From Mitsuokella sp047974105 (GTDB taxonomy: Bacteria > Bacillota > Negativicutes > Selenomonadales > Selenomonadaceae), in assembly GCF_047974105.1 (NCBI RefSeq), contig NZ_JBHYRS010000001.1, positions 496,001 to 560,000 of the forward strand: a DNA stretch of 64,000 bases, written 5' to 3'. The position numbers were made by a program, and so were the translations under genes. Shown here piece after piece: positions 35,632 to 43,044 of the stretch. Each line of letters opens with the position of its first letter. Position 1 is the first letter of the stretch. A model generated the notes under the pieces. That model did not search any database. It was not told the origin of the DNA and saw only the letters and a program-made list of their open reading frames with translations.

Positions 35632-35832
35632 TTATGCCGTCTTGATGACGTTGGCAGCCTGCGGGCCGCGCGCTCCTTCTACAATCTCGAACTCTACGTC
35701 CTGACCTTCATTGAGCGTCTTGAAACCTTCATCCTGGATTGCGGAGAAGTGAACGAAAACATCGTCTCCACCCTCGCGTGCGATGAAGCCATAGCCTTTC
35801 TCAGGGCTGAACCATTTTACTTTGCCAACCAT
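35632..35832 (-). CDS. Cold-shock protein (CspA/CspB family)
   Basis: A 66-residue single OB-fold. RNP1 is KGYGFI (13-18) and RNP2 VFVHFSA (about 26-32), with the aromatic residues that stack on single-stranded RNA or DNA. It acts as an RNA chaperone. GAGGAATC precedes ATG 35832. A perfect -35/-10 promoter and a 5' leader of about 57 nt are present; this is shorter than E. coli cspA's thermoregulatory leader. Confidence 0.95.
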   Translation of the reverse strand: MVGKVKWFSPEKGYGFIAREGGDDVFVHFSAIQDEGFKTLNEGQDVEFEIVEGARGPQAANVIKTA

Positions 35833-35895
35833 AATGATTCCTCCTAAACCAAACAGCGAACCGTCAGGATATCGACACATCCCGACTCAAATCTG

Positions 35896-35924
35896 ATTAT
35901 ACCGAGCAGGCCCTGCATTGTCAA
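35896..35924 (-). promoter_or_regulatory. Consensus promoter of the cold-shock gene
   Basis: TTGACA (35919-35924), a 17-bp spacer, TATAAT (35896-35901) on the minus strand. Both boxes are perfect, in keeping with the very high expression usual for csp genes. Confidence 0.9.
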
Positions 35925-35982
35925 TGACATACTTGACACAGGCGTCATGTATACAATTGAACAAAACTCCGGCTTTTCCCTA

Positions 35983-36702
35983 TCAGAGGACTTTCGACAG
36001 GAACAGACGCGTGCGTTCTTCCTGCGGATGCTCGAAAACTTCCTTCGGGTCACCCTGCTCGATGATGCGGCCATCGTCGACAAAGAGCAAACGGTCGCCG
36101 ACTTCACGGGCAAAGCCCATCTCATGCGTGACAATGACCATCGTCATGCCCTCTTCAGCAAGTTTGCGCATGACGTCGAGGACTTCGCCGACCATTTCCG
36201 GGTCGAGGGCCGACGTCGGCTCATCAAAGAGCATGACTTTCGGCTTCATAGCCAGTGCACGGGCAATGGCCACGCGCTGCTGCTGGCCGCCTGAGAGCTG
36301 ACTCGGATAAGACTCGGCCTTGTCGGCGAGGCCGACACGTGCCAAAAGTTTGCGTGCCGTATCTTCTGCTTCCTGTTTCGATATATGGCGGACCTTGATG
36401 GGTGCCAGCATGATATTCTGCAGCACGGTCATATGCGGGAACAGATTGAAGCGCTGGAAGACCATGCCGACTTCCTCGCGCACCTTATTGATATTCGCTT
36501 CCCCGTCGAGTACAATTCCATCGACGCTGACTTTGCCGGAAGTCGGCTGCTCGAGATAATTCATGCAGCGCAAAAGCGTACTCTTGCCGGAACCGGATGG
36601 TCCGATGATGACGACGACTTCTTTTTCCTTAATGGTCAGCGTGATTCCCTTGAGGACCTCCACGTCGCCGAACGATTTTTTAAGATTCTCAATGTCGATC
36701 AT
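35983..36702 (-). CDS. Polar amino-acid ABC transporter ATP-binding protein (second system)
   Basis: A 239-residue GlnQ/HisP-type ATPase: Walker A GPSGSGKST, signature LSGGQQQR, Walker B DEPTSALDPE, switch VTHEMGFA. The start at 36702 has AGGAGG ten bases upstream and overlaps the permease stop by 14 bases. It lacks the insertion seen in the ATPase at 8974-9759, so the two are paralogues and not recent copies. Last gene of its operon. Confidence 0.93.
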   Translation of the reverse strand: MIDIENLKKSFGDVEVLKGITLTIKEKEVVVIIGPSGSGKSTLLRCMNYLEQPTSGKVSVDGIVLDGEANINKVREEVGMVFQRFNLFPHMTVLQNIMLAPIKVRHISKQEAEDTARKLLARVGLADKAESYPSQLSGGQQQRVAIARALAMKPKVMLFDEPTSALDPEMVGEVLDVMRKLAEEGMTMVIVTHEMGFAREVGDRLLFVDDGRIIEQGDPKEVFEHPQEERTRLFLSKVL

Positions 36703-37354
36703 CCGTCTTGTACCTCCTCTCCAGATAGGCCACAAACTGCGAAATCGTCAGGGTCATGGCCAGGTAAATGACAGCAACGCTGAGCCAGATTTCCAAAGAA
36801 CCATACGTCTTGGCAATGATCAGCTGGCCGCGGCGCGTGAGTTCTTCAAAACCGATGACGGAAACAAGGGAAGAATCCTTCAGCAAAGCGATGAACTCAT
36901 TGCCGAGTGGCGGTATGACGCGCTTAAAAGCCTGCGGCACAATGATGTAGCGCATCGTCTGTCCCCAGGTCATGCCAAGAGAACGTCCGGCTTCCATCTG
37001 CCCCTTATCGATGGACTGAATGCCTGCGCGGAAAATCTCAGCGACATAAGCACCGGAGTTGATGCCGCAGGAGCCGATAGCAGCCACAAACGGGTCAACA
37101 CGCTGCCCCGTAATGACCGGCAGAGCAAAGTAAACGAGGAAGATCTGCACGAGCAGCGGCGTGCCGCGGAAGAAATCAACGTAAATTGCCGCGAAGATGC
37201 GCAGGATGCGGATGCTCGAAATGCGCGCAATGCCGACAAAAAGACCGATGACAACACCGAGTGCCACAGAAAGGGCCGTGATTTTGATTGTGACGCCTGC
37301 ACCGACTAAGAGCAGCGGGAAGGAATTCACAACCAAATCGAAGTTAAAATGCAT
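36689..37354 (-). CDS. Polar amino-acid ABC transporter permease (second system)
   Basis: A 221-residue HisMQ-type permease with about five helices (first at about 14-36). The EAA-loop region is MEAGRSLGMTWGQTMRYIIVP. It is separated from the binding-protein gene by a terminator and an intergenic gap of 160 bases, just as in the first importer; the same gene order suggests equal regulation of stoichiometry. Confidence 0.93.
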   Translation of the reverse strand: MHFNFDLVVNSFPLLLVGAGVTIKITALSVALGVVIGLFVGIARISSIRILRIFAAIYVDFFRGTPLLVQIFLVYFALPVITGQRVDPFVAAIGSCGINSGAYVAEIFRAGIQSIDKGQMEAGRSLGMTWGQTMRYIIVPQAFKRVIPPLGNEFIALLKDSSLVSVIGFEELTRRGQLIIAKTYGSLEIWLSVAVIYLAMTLTISQFVAYLERRYKTDDRH

Positions 37355-37454
37355 TTGCTTTCACCTTACCATTCGGATTTATAAATATTCATTGCATAGA
37401 AAAACCTGATTCTTATTATATTTCCTGCCTTGACTCCTGTCAACGAGGAAAAAG

Positions 37455-37491
37455 AAAAAAGCATCACGCCGCGGGGACGTGATGCTTTTTT
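37455..37491 (-). terminator. Intercistronic terminator in the second amino-acid ABC operon
   Basis: AAAAAAGCATCACG pairs with CGTGATGCTTTTTT around a GC-rich loop, with T6 on the minus strand. It lies 24 bases after the binding-protein stop. Confidence 0.92.
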
Positions 37492-37514
37492 ATGCAGGAA
37501 TCGTGATTACGCGA

Positions 37515-38303
37515 TTATTTGCTGCTGTTGCCGAACCATTTCTGGAAAATCTTGTCGTATTCGCCATTTTCCTTGAGTTTCTTCAGCGCTTCATTGACCT
37601 TGGACTGCAGCTCCGTGTTGTCCTTAGCCATAGCGATACCGTAATCCTCAGCCGTCAGCTTCTCGTCAAGAGCTTTGACACCCGTCTCGCCGCTCTTCTG
37701 GATGTAATAGTCGTTGACCGGACGGTCGTTGACAACGGCATCTACACCGTGACCCTTGAGTTCCATGAAGCAGTCAGCCGGCGTGTTGAGCTCTTTGACT
37801 TCAACGCCGCCGAGCTTCTTGACAGCCTCAGCACTCGTCGTGCCGATCTGAACCGCGACTTTCTTGCCCTTGAGGTCCTGGAACGTCTTGATGCCCTGTT
37901 CGTCTGCACGGACAACCATCGTCAGGCCGGACTGATAATACGGATCCGAGAACAGGACATTCTCTTTACGCTCATCATTGATCGTCATGCCCGAGATGAT
38001 GACATCGATGTTCTTAGCCTGCAGAGCCGGAATCAGGCCATCAAAGCCGATGTTCTGAATTTCGACATCGTAGCCCATCTCTTTGCCGATGGCACGAATC
38101 AGGTCCATATCAAAGCCCTGATATTCTTTCTGTCCTTCATCCTGGAATTCGAACGGCGCAAAGTCGATGGACGAACCAACCTTGAGCACTTTCGCGCTCG
38201 AGCTGCTGCCCGACGAGGACGAGCTGCTGCCGCCGCAGCCAGCCAGTGCCAGCGTCGCAAAGACGCAGGCTGCCAGGAGGACCAGTAATTTCTTGAGTTT
38301 CAT
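37515..38303 (-). CDS. Polar amino-acid ABC transporter substrate-binding lipoprotein (second system)
   Basis: A 262-residue SBP_bac_3 protein with a lipoprotein signal (lipobox LALAGC, Cys at about 23) followed by a poly-Ser linker of ten or more residues. SIDFAPFEF, the VIISGMTINDERKENVLFSD region and late ligand-contact segments mark the family. The Ser run helps the globular domain stand off the membrane. Start 38303 follows GAGAGAGGG. Ligand unknown. Confidence 0.93.
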   Translation of the reverse strand: MKLKKLLVLLAACVFATLALAGCGGSSSSSSGSSSSAKVLKVGSSIDFAPFEFQDEGQKEYQGFDMDLIRAIGKEMGYDVEIQNIGFDGLIPALQAKNIDVIISGMTINDERKENVLFSDPYYQSGLTMVVRADEQGIKTFQDLKGKKVAVQIGTTSAEAVKKLGGVEVKELNTPADCFMELKGHGVDAVVNDRPVNDYYIQKSGETGVKALDEKLTAEDYGIAMAKDNTELQSKVNEALKKLKENGEYDKIFQKWFGNSSK

Positions 38304-38348
38304 ACAAAATCCCTCTCTCTCATAGGTTTTCATAGATTCTTTCAGACA

Positions 38349-38380
38349 ATGAGGCCCGGAATATTCCTCCGGGCCTCATT
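38349..38380 (-). other. Strong hairpin without T run upstream of the second binding protein
   Basis: GAGGCCCGG pairs with CCGGGCCTC around a short loop. It lies after the zinc-ribbon gene and 45-75 bases before the binding-protein start; it may end the first or protect the 5' end of the second transcript. Confidence 0.5.
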
Positions 38381-38454
38381 GCTCACTTGCATGCCCTATT
38401 ATAACATAGTTAGTATAATTATGCTAGTCTCATGCAAACATTTTCACCATGATC

Positions 38455-38742
38455 TCAATGCTGTGCTTTTCTCTTGTTGAAGCAGTCACGGCAGTATACC
38501 GGACGGTCGTTTTTCGGTTCAAACGGAACTTCCGTTTCTTTACCGCAATCTGCACAGATAACCTTGTACATCTGGCGCTGCTCGCCACCCTCGCGGCTGC
38601 GGCGGCGCTTGTCACGGCAGTCACGGCAGCGGGCCGGCTCATTCTCAAAGCCCTTTTCTGCGTAGAATTCCTGTTCACCAGCGGTGAATATGAATTCTTT
38701 GCCGCATTCTTTGCACGTGAGTGTCTTGTCCTGGAAAGCCAT
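38455..38742 (-). CDS. Zinc-ribbon domain protein
   Basis: A 95-residue basic protein with two ribbons. The first is TCKECGKEF with CRDCRDKR (residues about 10-45); the second is CADCGKETEVPFEP with YCRDCFNKR (about 63-91). Each is a CxxC...CxxC zinc site. The family (small zinc-ribbon proteins, zf-trcl-like) is common in Firmicutes and probably binds nucleic acid or the translation or transcription machinery; no defined function is known. AAGGGG precedes ATG 38742. Confidence 0.85.
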   Translation of the reverse strand: MAFQDKTLTCKECGKEFIFTAGEQEFYAEKGFENEPARCRDCRDKRRRSREGGEQRQMYKVICADCGKETEVPFEPKNDRPVYCRDCFNKRKAQH

Positions 38743-38833
38743 AAGATAATCCCCTTACTGAAAAATAGAATAACACTGTAGATGTCCGTTCTCTAAATGC
38801 AGATATGCGAAGAAAATAGAACGTCTATAAGAC

Positions 38834-38862
38834 AGTATATAAGGAAAGGAGTTAAAGTGCAA
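38834..38862 (-). promoter_or_regulatory. Promoter of the zinc-ribbon gene
   Basis: On the minus strand: TTGCAC (38857-38862), a 17-bp spacer, TATACT (38834-38839). The leader is about 85 nt. Confidence 0.65.
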
Positions 38863-38900
38863 GTAATTTTTTTATTGCTAAAGTTTTCAGGCATTTAAGC

Positions 38901-38938
38901 AAAAAATCTTTAGCCGAACGAATCCGGCTAAAGATTTT
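38901..38938 (-). terminator. Terminator of the metal-ATPase cassette
   Basis: ATCTTTAGCCG pairs with CGGCTAAAGAT around a 7-nt loop and is followed by T6 on the minus strand. Confidence 0.92.
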
Positions 38939-38956
38939 AAGAAATATTTTTCTTTT

Positions 38957-41059
38957 TTACGCTCTTCTGCGGCGGCTGATAAAGGCTTTTTTCTGCGGTC
39001 TCAGGATGCGGCAGCTGTTGAGGACAACAGCCAGTGTTGCCGTATTGTGAATGACCGCGGCCCAAAGCGGGTTGATCTTGCCAAGAGCGCCGAGAAGCAT
39101 CGCGCCGCTGTTGACGAGAATCGTGGCCATGAAGTTCTGCTGCACGAGATCCATCGTGCGGCGTCCCAGCTGCAGGGCTTCCATCAGGCGTGACGGATCT
39201 TCCGAATGGATCGTCACGGCCGAAGATTCTGCTGCAATATCGGTCTGACGGCCGCCGAGGGATACACCGACATCGGCAAAAGCCAGAGCCGGTGCATCGT
39301 TGATGCCATCGCCGACCATCATGACCGTGCCGCGCTGTTTGAGCTTGTTGACATAGTCCGACTTATCCTCGGGCAAAATCTCCGCATGATACGAATCGAT
39401 ATCCATGCTGCGGGCAACTTCCTGTGCCACGGCCTTGCTGTCGCCTGTAAGCATGACAATCTCATCGATGCCGTAACGGCGCATCTGATTGAGCGTCTTC
39501 TTCATCTTTGGACGAATCGGATCCTCAATGCCGATGACACCGATAAGCTTTTGGTCTCTTGCGACATAGAGAAGATTCTTGCTCGTGAGGCCCGCATCAA
39601 GCGCTTCGTCATCGACGATGCCATTCTCGGCCAAGAATTTTCTGCTGCCGACGCGGACTACGCCGCCCTTGAAGCCTTCAAAATCGGGGACTTCTGCCTG
39701 CATGCCGCGGGCCACAATGGTCTGCGACGTCTTATGATGCGGCGTTTCCCATTTCTTTTCCTTAACGTATTTCTGAATGGCCACAGCCAGAGGATGCACG
39801 GAATGCATCTCAGCCGAAGCAGCGAGCAGCACGGCCTCTTTTTCCGTAACGCCCTGTGCTGTCTTGACAAAGGAAATCTGCGGTACACCAATGGTCAGCG
39901 TGCCCGTCTTATCGAGCACGACCGTATCGGTCTCGGCCAAAGCTTCAATATAGTTGCCACCTTTGACGAGAATGCCGCGTTTTGCTGCTGCGCCGATAGC
40001 CGCGGAAATGGCCGTAGCGGTCGAAAGCTTCAGGCCGCAGGAGAAATCAATGAAGAGCAGGTTGAGCACGCGCTGCCAGTCCCGCGTTGCACCGTAAACG
40101 ATGGCTGCGCCGAGGAAGGAAATCGGCACGAGAAAATTGGCCATCTGGTCGGCAAAATTCTGTACCGGTGCCTTGCGTGTCTGTGCTTCTTCAACGAGAT
40201 GGACAATATGCGCGAGGCTCGTATCTTTGCCGACTTTTTCAACGGCAATGACGAGTTCGCCGGCTTCCACAACAGAGCCTGCATAAACAGGCGAACCCTT
40301 ATGCTTCATAGCCGGGTTCGATTCACCTGTGATGGACGCCTGGTTGATGGCAGCATCGCCGCGCAGCACATGGCCATCGATGACGATTTTCTCACCGGTA
40401 TGCGCCGCGATAACATCGCCGGCCTTGACCTGTTCAATGGGAACTTTGCGTTCCGTCTCACCGTCAACCAGCCATACGTAGCGCTGGTCCATCGACAGCA
40501 GGCCTGAGATGTGACTGCGCGCGCGTTCTGCCGCATAGCTCGTGAGCATCTCCGCACCGTTCGAGATGGCCAGAAGTGTCAGGCTCGACTCCGGCTTGCC
40601 AGCCAGCACCGAAGCAATGACAGCCGTGGCCGTCAATGTATCGGCATTTGGGCGATGGTCCCTGACCATTCCCTGCACGCCGTTTTGGATGAATTTGCGG
40701 GCAATGGCCAAAACGAGCAGGCTGCGCACCACCTTCATGCTCAGGAAGAGCTGCGGCGACGTGCGCTTGAGGACTTCCATGCCGGCAAAACTTGCCAGCG
40801 AAAACAGGGCATCACGGCGATATTCGGCAAGGCGCTCAGACGGCGTAACAGCAGCTTCCTTTGCCCGCGTCACAGTTTCAATGGCCAAATTTTGGATTTC
40901 ACGAATCGGCAAAGTCCCGCAGTACCAGATTTGTACTCTCTTTTCCATAACTGCCACGGCCTTGACCATGCGGTAGCGGCGTATCGCAGCGGCAAGCTTC
41001 GCGCGTTCTTCACGCGGCAGTGCCATCTGCAGATTCAAATAACAACTTCCGTACATCAT
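38957..41059 (-). CDS. P1B-type metal ATPase with Ser-Cys-Gly TM4 motif (candidate FezB, P1B-6 class)
   Basis: A P-type ATPase of about 700 residues. TGES (244-247), phosphorylation site DKTGTLT (Asp 383), TGDSKAVA and GDGINDAPAL are all intact. The ion-selecting TM4 sequence is IDFSCGLKLST (SCG at 340-342), where copper/zinc pumps have CPC and cobalt pumps SPC. The N-terminus lacks CxxC; residues 1-60 resemble a degenerate HMA fold instead. The upstream partners have HMA_2-like folds and the operon has a Fur box. These traits point to the P1B-6 group that builds ferrosomes (iron-storage vesicles); identification as FezB is inference. Start 41059 overlaps the previous stop as ATGA; two earlier in-frame starts exist (41071, 41095). 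Confidence 0.82.
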   Translation of the reverse strand: MMYGSCYLNLQMALPREERAKLAAAIRRYRMVKAVAVMEKRVQIWYCGTLPIREIQNLAIETVTRAKEAAVTPSERLAEYRRDALFSLASFAGMEVLKRTSPQLFLSMKVVRSLLVLAIARKFIQNGVQGMVRDHRPNADTLTATAVIASVLAGKPESSLTLLAISNGAEMLTSYAAERARSHISGLLSMDQRYVWLVDGETERKVPIEQVKAGDVIAAHTGEKIVIDGHVLRGDAAINQASITGESNPAMKHKGSPVYAGSVVEAGELVIAVEKVGKDTSLAHIVHLVEEAQTRKAPVQNFADQMANFLVPISFLGAAIVYGATRDWQRVLNLLFIDFSCGLKLSTATAISAAIGAAAKRGILVKGGNYIEALAETDTVVLDKTGTLTIGVPQISFVKTAQGVTEKEAVLLAASAEMHSVHPLAVAIQKYVKEKKWETPHHKTSQTIVARGMQAEVPDFEGFKGGVVRVGSRKFLAENGIVDDEALDAGLTSKNLLYVARDQKLIGVIGIEDPIRPKMKKTLNQMRRYGIDEIVMLTGDSKAVAQEVARSMDIDSYHAEILPEDKSDYVNKLKQRGTVMMVGDGINDAPALAFADVGVSLGGRQTDIAAESSAVTIHSEDPSRLMEALQLGRRTMDLVQQNFMATILVNSGAMLLGALGKINPLWAAVIHNTATLAVVLNSCRILRPQKKAFISRRRRA

Positions 41060-41715
41060 ACTGTACGCCATCCTCTCATCAGAGACAACGCCCACCAGAG
41101 CATCTGTGCTCCCGATGGGGAACTATAGGTCATGAGCATCTTGCGCAGACCGCGCAGGGCAAAAAGCAGCGAAGCGAGTGAGCTCATATCAAACCAACCG
41201 CAGGTATGGCGGTTGATCCAGGCCGAAAAAGCACGGCCCGAATTGCGCACACTGCGCGTGATGCCGCCGGCATGCGACTCATCGATGGCCGCGGCTTCTG
41301 CTTTTTCAGCGGCTTCGGCGGCCGGAATGCGGAAGAAACGCTCTTCGAGCCAGGCAGCGAGGCCATCGACACGAACTGCATCCTTCTCAGCAAAAGTAAT
41401 CAAGATGCTGCCGCTTAAAGCATTGACCGCAATGCTTTCTACAAAATCAAGGCGGGCAAGGCTCTCTTCCAGCATTTTTGCCATAGACGGCGCTATTTTC
41501 CCGGCACGGTAACGGCGGCGTCCCGGCAGCGCAGAAACCAGGGCAAAAGTCGGCAGCGTTTTCTGCCCTTTGGCCGTGCTGACTGCTCTGTTCATTTTTC
41601 CTGCAGTGCGCCTTGCTGCCTGCATATTCCGGCCTTGTGCAGGACTGCCGCTAAAGAACTGGCGGATGCCCTTGCCGATTGCGGCGCCCATCATGAATCC
41701 CGATACGTATGACAT
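41056..41715 (-). CDS. HMA_2-like membrane-associated protein of the metal-ATPase cassette (FezA/FezC-like candidate)
   Basis: A 219-residue protein. The N-terminus has a Gly-rich amphipathic segment (SGFMMGAAIGKGIRQFF). Residues about 60-130 have the beta-alpha-beta-beta pattern of a heavy-metal-associated domain (PGRRRYRAGKI, then VESIAVNALSGSILITF) but without the CxxC metal site. The C-terminal part has a possible helix (LASLLFALRGLRKMLM) and a terminal hydrophobic stretch. The next gene begins inside its stop codon. The PGR(IR)R-type start and SGSILI strand are shared with the 99-residue neighbour, so the two probably arose by duplication. Function inferred from context only. Confidence 0.68.
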   Translation of the reverse strand: MSYVSGFMMGAAIGKGIRQFFSGSPAQGRNMQAARRTAGKMNRAVSTAKGQKTLPTFALVSALPGRRRYRAGKIAPSMAKMLEESLARLDFVESIAVNALSGSILITFAEKDAVRVDGLAAWLEERFFRIPAAEAAEKAEAAAIDESHAGGITRSVRNSGRAFSAWINRHTCGWFDMSSLASLLFALRGLRKMLMTYSSPSGAQMLWWALSLMRGWRTV

Positions 41716-41718
41716 AGG

Positions 41719-42018
41719 TTATTTCCTCCTTGCATGCGTCATGATATATTCCTCTACTTTGCGCAGATCGTGATTTCTGCGGAGTTTTTCCGGCTCATAA
41801 TGAATCAGGATCGACCCTGTTACGATACTCGTCTCCACGCGTTCAATCTCCGCAAAGGCATTGAGCTGCTGCTGTACCTGACGTTCCAGCTCCAGATTGC
41901 CAAGCAATTTTTTGCTGCGCAGGCGGATACGTCCTGGTAAATACGATGAAATCTCAACGGAGCGGATGAACAGGTCCAATTTATTTGTAGGGATCTGCAA
42001 ACTTCCCATAAGGTTCAA
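41719..42018 (-). CDS. Small HMA_2-like protein of the metal-ATPase cassette
   Basis: A 99-residue protein, TTG start at 42018 chosen because AGGAGG is seven bases upstream (an ATG nine bases later is too far). YLPGRIRLRSK, then IERVETSIVTGSILIHYEP has the beta-alpha-beta-beta layout of heavy-metal-associated domains, again with no CxxC. Its stop lies three bases before the next start, so the two are coupled. HMA-like domains lacking Cys are typical of proteins next to P1B-6 ATPases. It may act as a scaffold or iron-binding adaptor; unproven. Confidence 0.7.
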   Translation of the reverse strand: MNLMGSLQIPTNKLDLFIRSVEISSYLPGRIRLRSKKLLGNLELERQVQQQLNAFAEIERVETSIVTGSILIHYEPEKLRRNHDLRKVEEYIMTHARRK

Positions 42019-42085
42019 AATACTTCCTCCTAGTTACACGCGATGAATGCGCAATCCATCCCTATCCCTCAAAACTGCTCTTACA

Positions 42086-42116
42086 GAAAGAGACTGCCAA
42101 ACGAACTGGCAGTCTC
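42086..42116 (-). terminator. Partial terminator within the metal-ATPase cassette
   Basis: GAGACTGCCA pairs perfectly with TGGCAGTCTC around a 7-nt loop; on the minus strand it is followed by TTTCTGT, a weak T run. It lies between the 68-residue gene and the HMA_2 genes and would keep the small protein in excess. Confidence 0.65.
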
Positions 42117-42133
42117 CCCCTTTCGCAAGAAAA

Positions 42134-42340
42134 TTAGTTTTTCTTGGCTTCCTGAGCCGCAATGAGATCTTCGAGCTCTTCCTTCTGGCGCTGAAGTTCA
42201 GCGAGAGGAATTTCACCAGCCGGAGCAGCCGGCTGCAGAGCTGCCATCTGCTGCTCACGCTCCTGCATGAAGCGGTAGCCGAAGATGCCTGCAACAGCAC
42301 CTACTGCAAGGCCAATCCAAAAATCAGTCTTCTGGAACAT
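42134..42340 (-). CDS. Small glycine-zipper membrane protein (FezX-like candidate)
   Basis: A 68-residue protein: one membrane helix with a Gly-zipper (WIGLAVGAVAGIFGYRF, about 8-24), a Pro/Ala-rich hinge and a C-terminal charged coiled coil (LAELQRQKEELEDLIAAQEAK). It is the first gene after the Fur-box promoter and is separated from the rest by a hairpin. Small helix-plus-coil proteins stand at the head of metal-ATPase operons (FezX in Clostridioides ferrosomes; PacL in mycobacteria), where they seed or scaffold the pump assembly. Similarity is in architecture and position only. AGGAGG stands ten bases before ATG 42340. Confidence 0.75.
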   Translation of the reverse strand: MFQKTDFWIGLAVGAVAGIFGYRFMQEREQQMAALQPAAPAGEIPLAELQRQKEELEDLIAAQEAKKN

Positions 42341-42429
42341 CCTAATCCATCCTCCTTCATTTCAAACAAGCGGAGCTTCACTCCTGACTCATCGTAATAG
42401 CAAAGGGACCATCCCCTTGACTCCTTTAA

Positions 42430-42458
42430 ATTCTATCACTAATGGTTATCATTGTCAA
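42430..42458 (-). promoter_or_regulatory. Promoter of the metal-ATPase cassette
   Basis: On the minus strand: TTGACA (42453-42458), a 17-bp spacer, TAGAAT (42430-42435). The Fur-like operator fills the spacer, so an iron-loaded repressor would block RNA polymerase directly. Confidence 0.85.
42438..42456. promoter_or_regulatory. Fur box
   Basis: GACAATGATAACCATTAGT (minus strand) matches 15 of 19 positions of the GATAATGATAATCATTATC consensus, with the central AATGATAA-CATT core intact. It overlaps the -35 box and spacer of the cassette promoter. This predicts expression in iron shortage. Confidence 0.8.
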
Positions 42459-42519
42459 AATATAAAAATGCCTGTTTCCTAAAAACAAACAAGGAAACAG
42501 GCACATATCATTTCATGTC

Positions 42520-43020
42520 TTACATATTCTTGACCGGCACCGGGCCGCGGGAAAGTGCAATGGCACCCGTCCTTGCGATCTCGATGATTCCGTACTCCGC
42601 AAGGATCTGACAGAGACCGTCAATCTTGCTCTGCGAACCCGTCAGTTCGATGACGACATCCTCCGGATTTACATCAACGATATTGGCGCGGAAGATATTG
42701 ACGACATTGATGATATCGCTGCGCGTTTCACGGGTAGCTTTTACCTTGATGAGCACGAGTTCCCGCTCAATCGAATCTTCCTGTGTCAGATTGACAATCT
42801 TGATGACGTCGATGAGTTTGTTGAGCTGCTGAATGACCTGGTCAAGTTCAGCTTCCGACTCAACAGAAACCACAATATTGATGCGCGTGACGTCCGGCTC
42901 TTCCGTGTAGCCGGCAGAAATACTCTCAATATTAAAAGCACGGCGGCTGATAAGACCCGATACGTGCGTCAGGACGCCTGGTTTATTATCCACGAGTACA
43001 GCAAGCAGATATTTTTTCAT
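42520..43020 (-). CDS. ilvN: Acetolactate synthase small (regulatory) subunit
   Basis: A 166-residue protein with an N-terminal ACT domain (LAVLVDNKPGVLTHVSGLIS, 5-75) that binds valine for feedback inhibition, and a C-terminal ALS_ss_C domain (about 80-160). It follows ilvB by 24 bases on the same strand. GAGGAGG precedes ATG 43020. It sets the activity and feedback sensitivity of the large subunit. Confidence 0.95.
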   Translation of the reverse strand: MKKYLLAVLVDNKPGVLTHVSGLISRRAFNIESISAGYTEEPDVTRINIVVSVESEAELDQVIQQLNKLIDVIKIVNLTQEDSIERELVLIKVKATRETRSDIINVVNIFRANIVDVNPEDVVIELTGSQSKIDGLCQILAEYGIIEIARTGAIALSRGPVPVKNM

Positions 43021-43044
43021 CTCGTTTTCCTCCTCATGCCTCTA

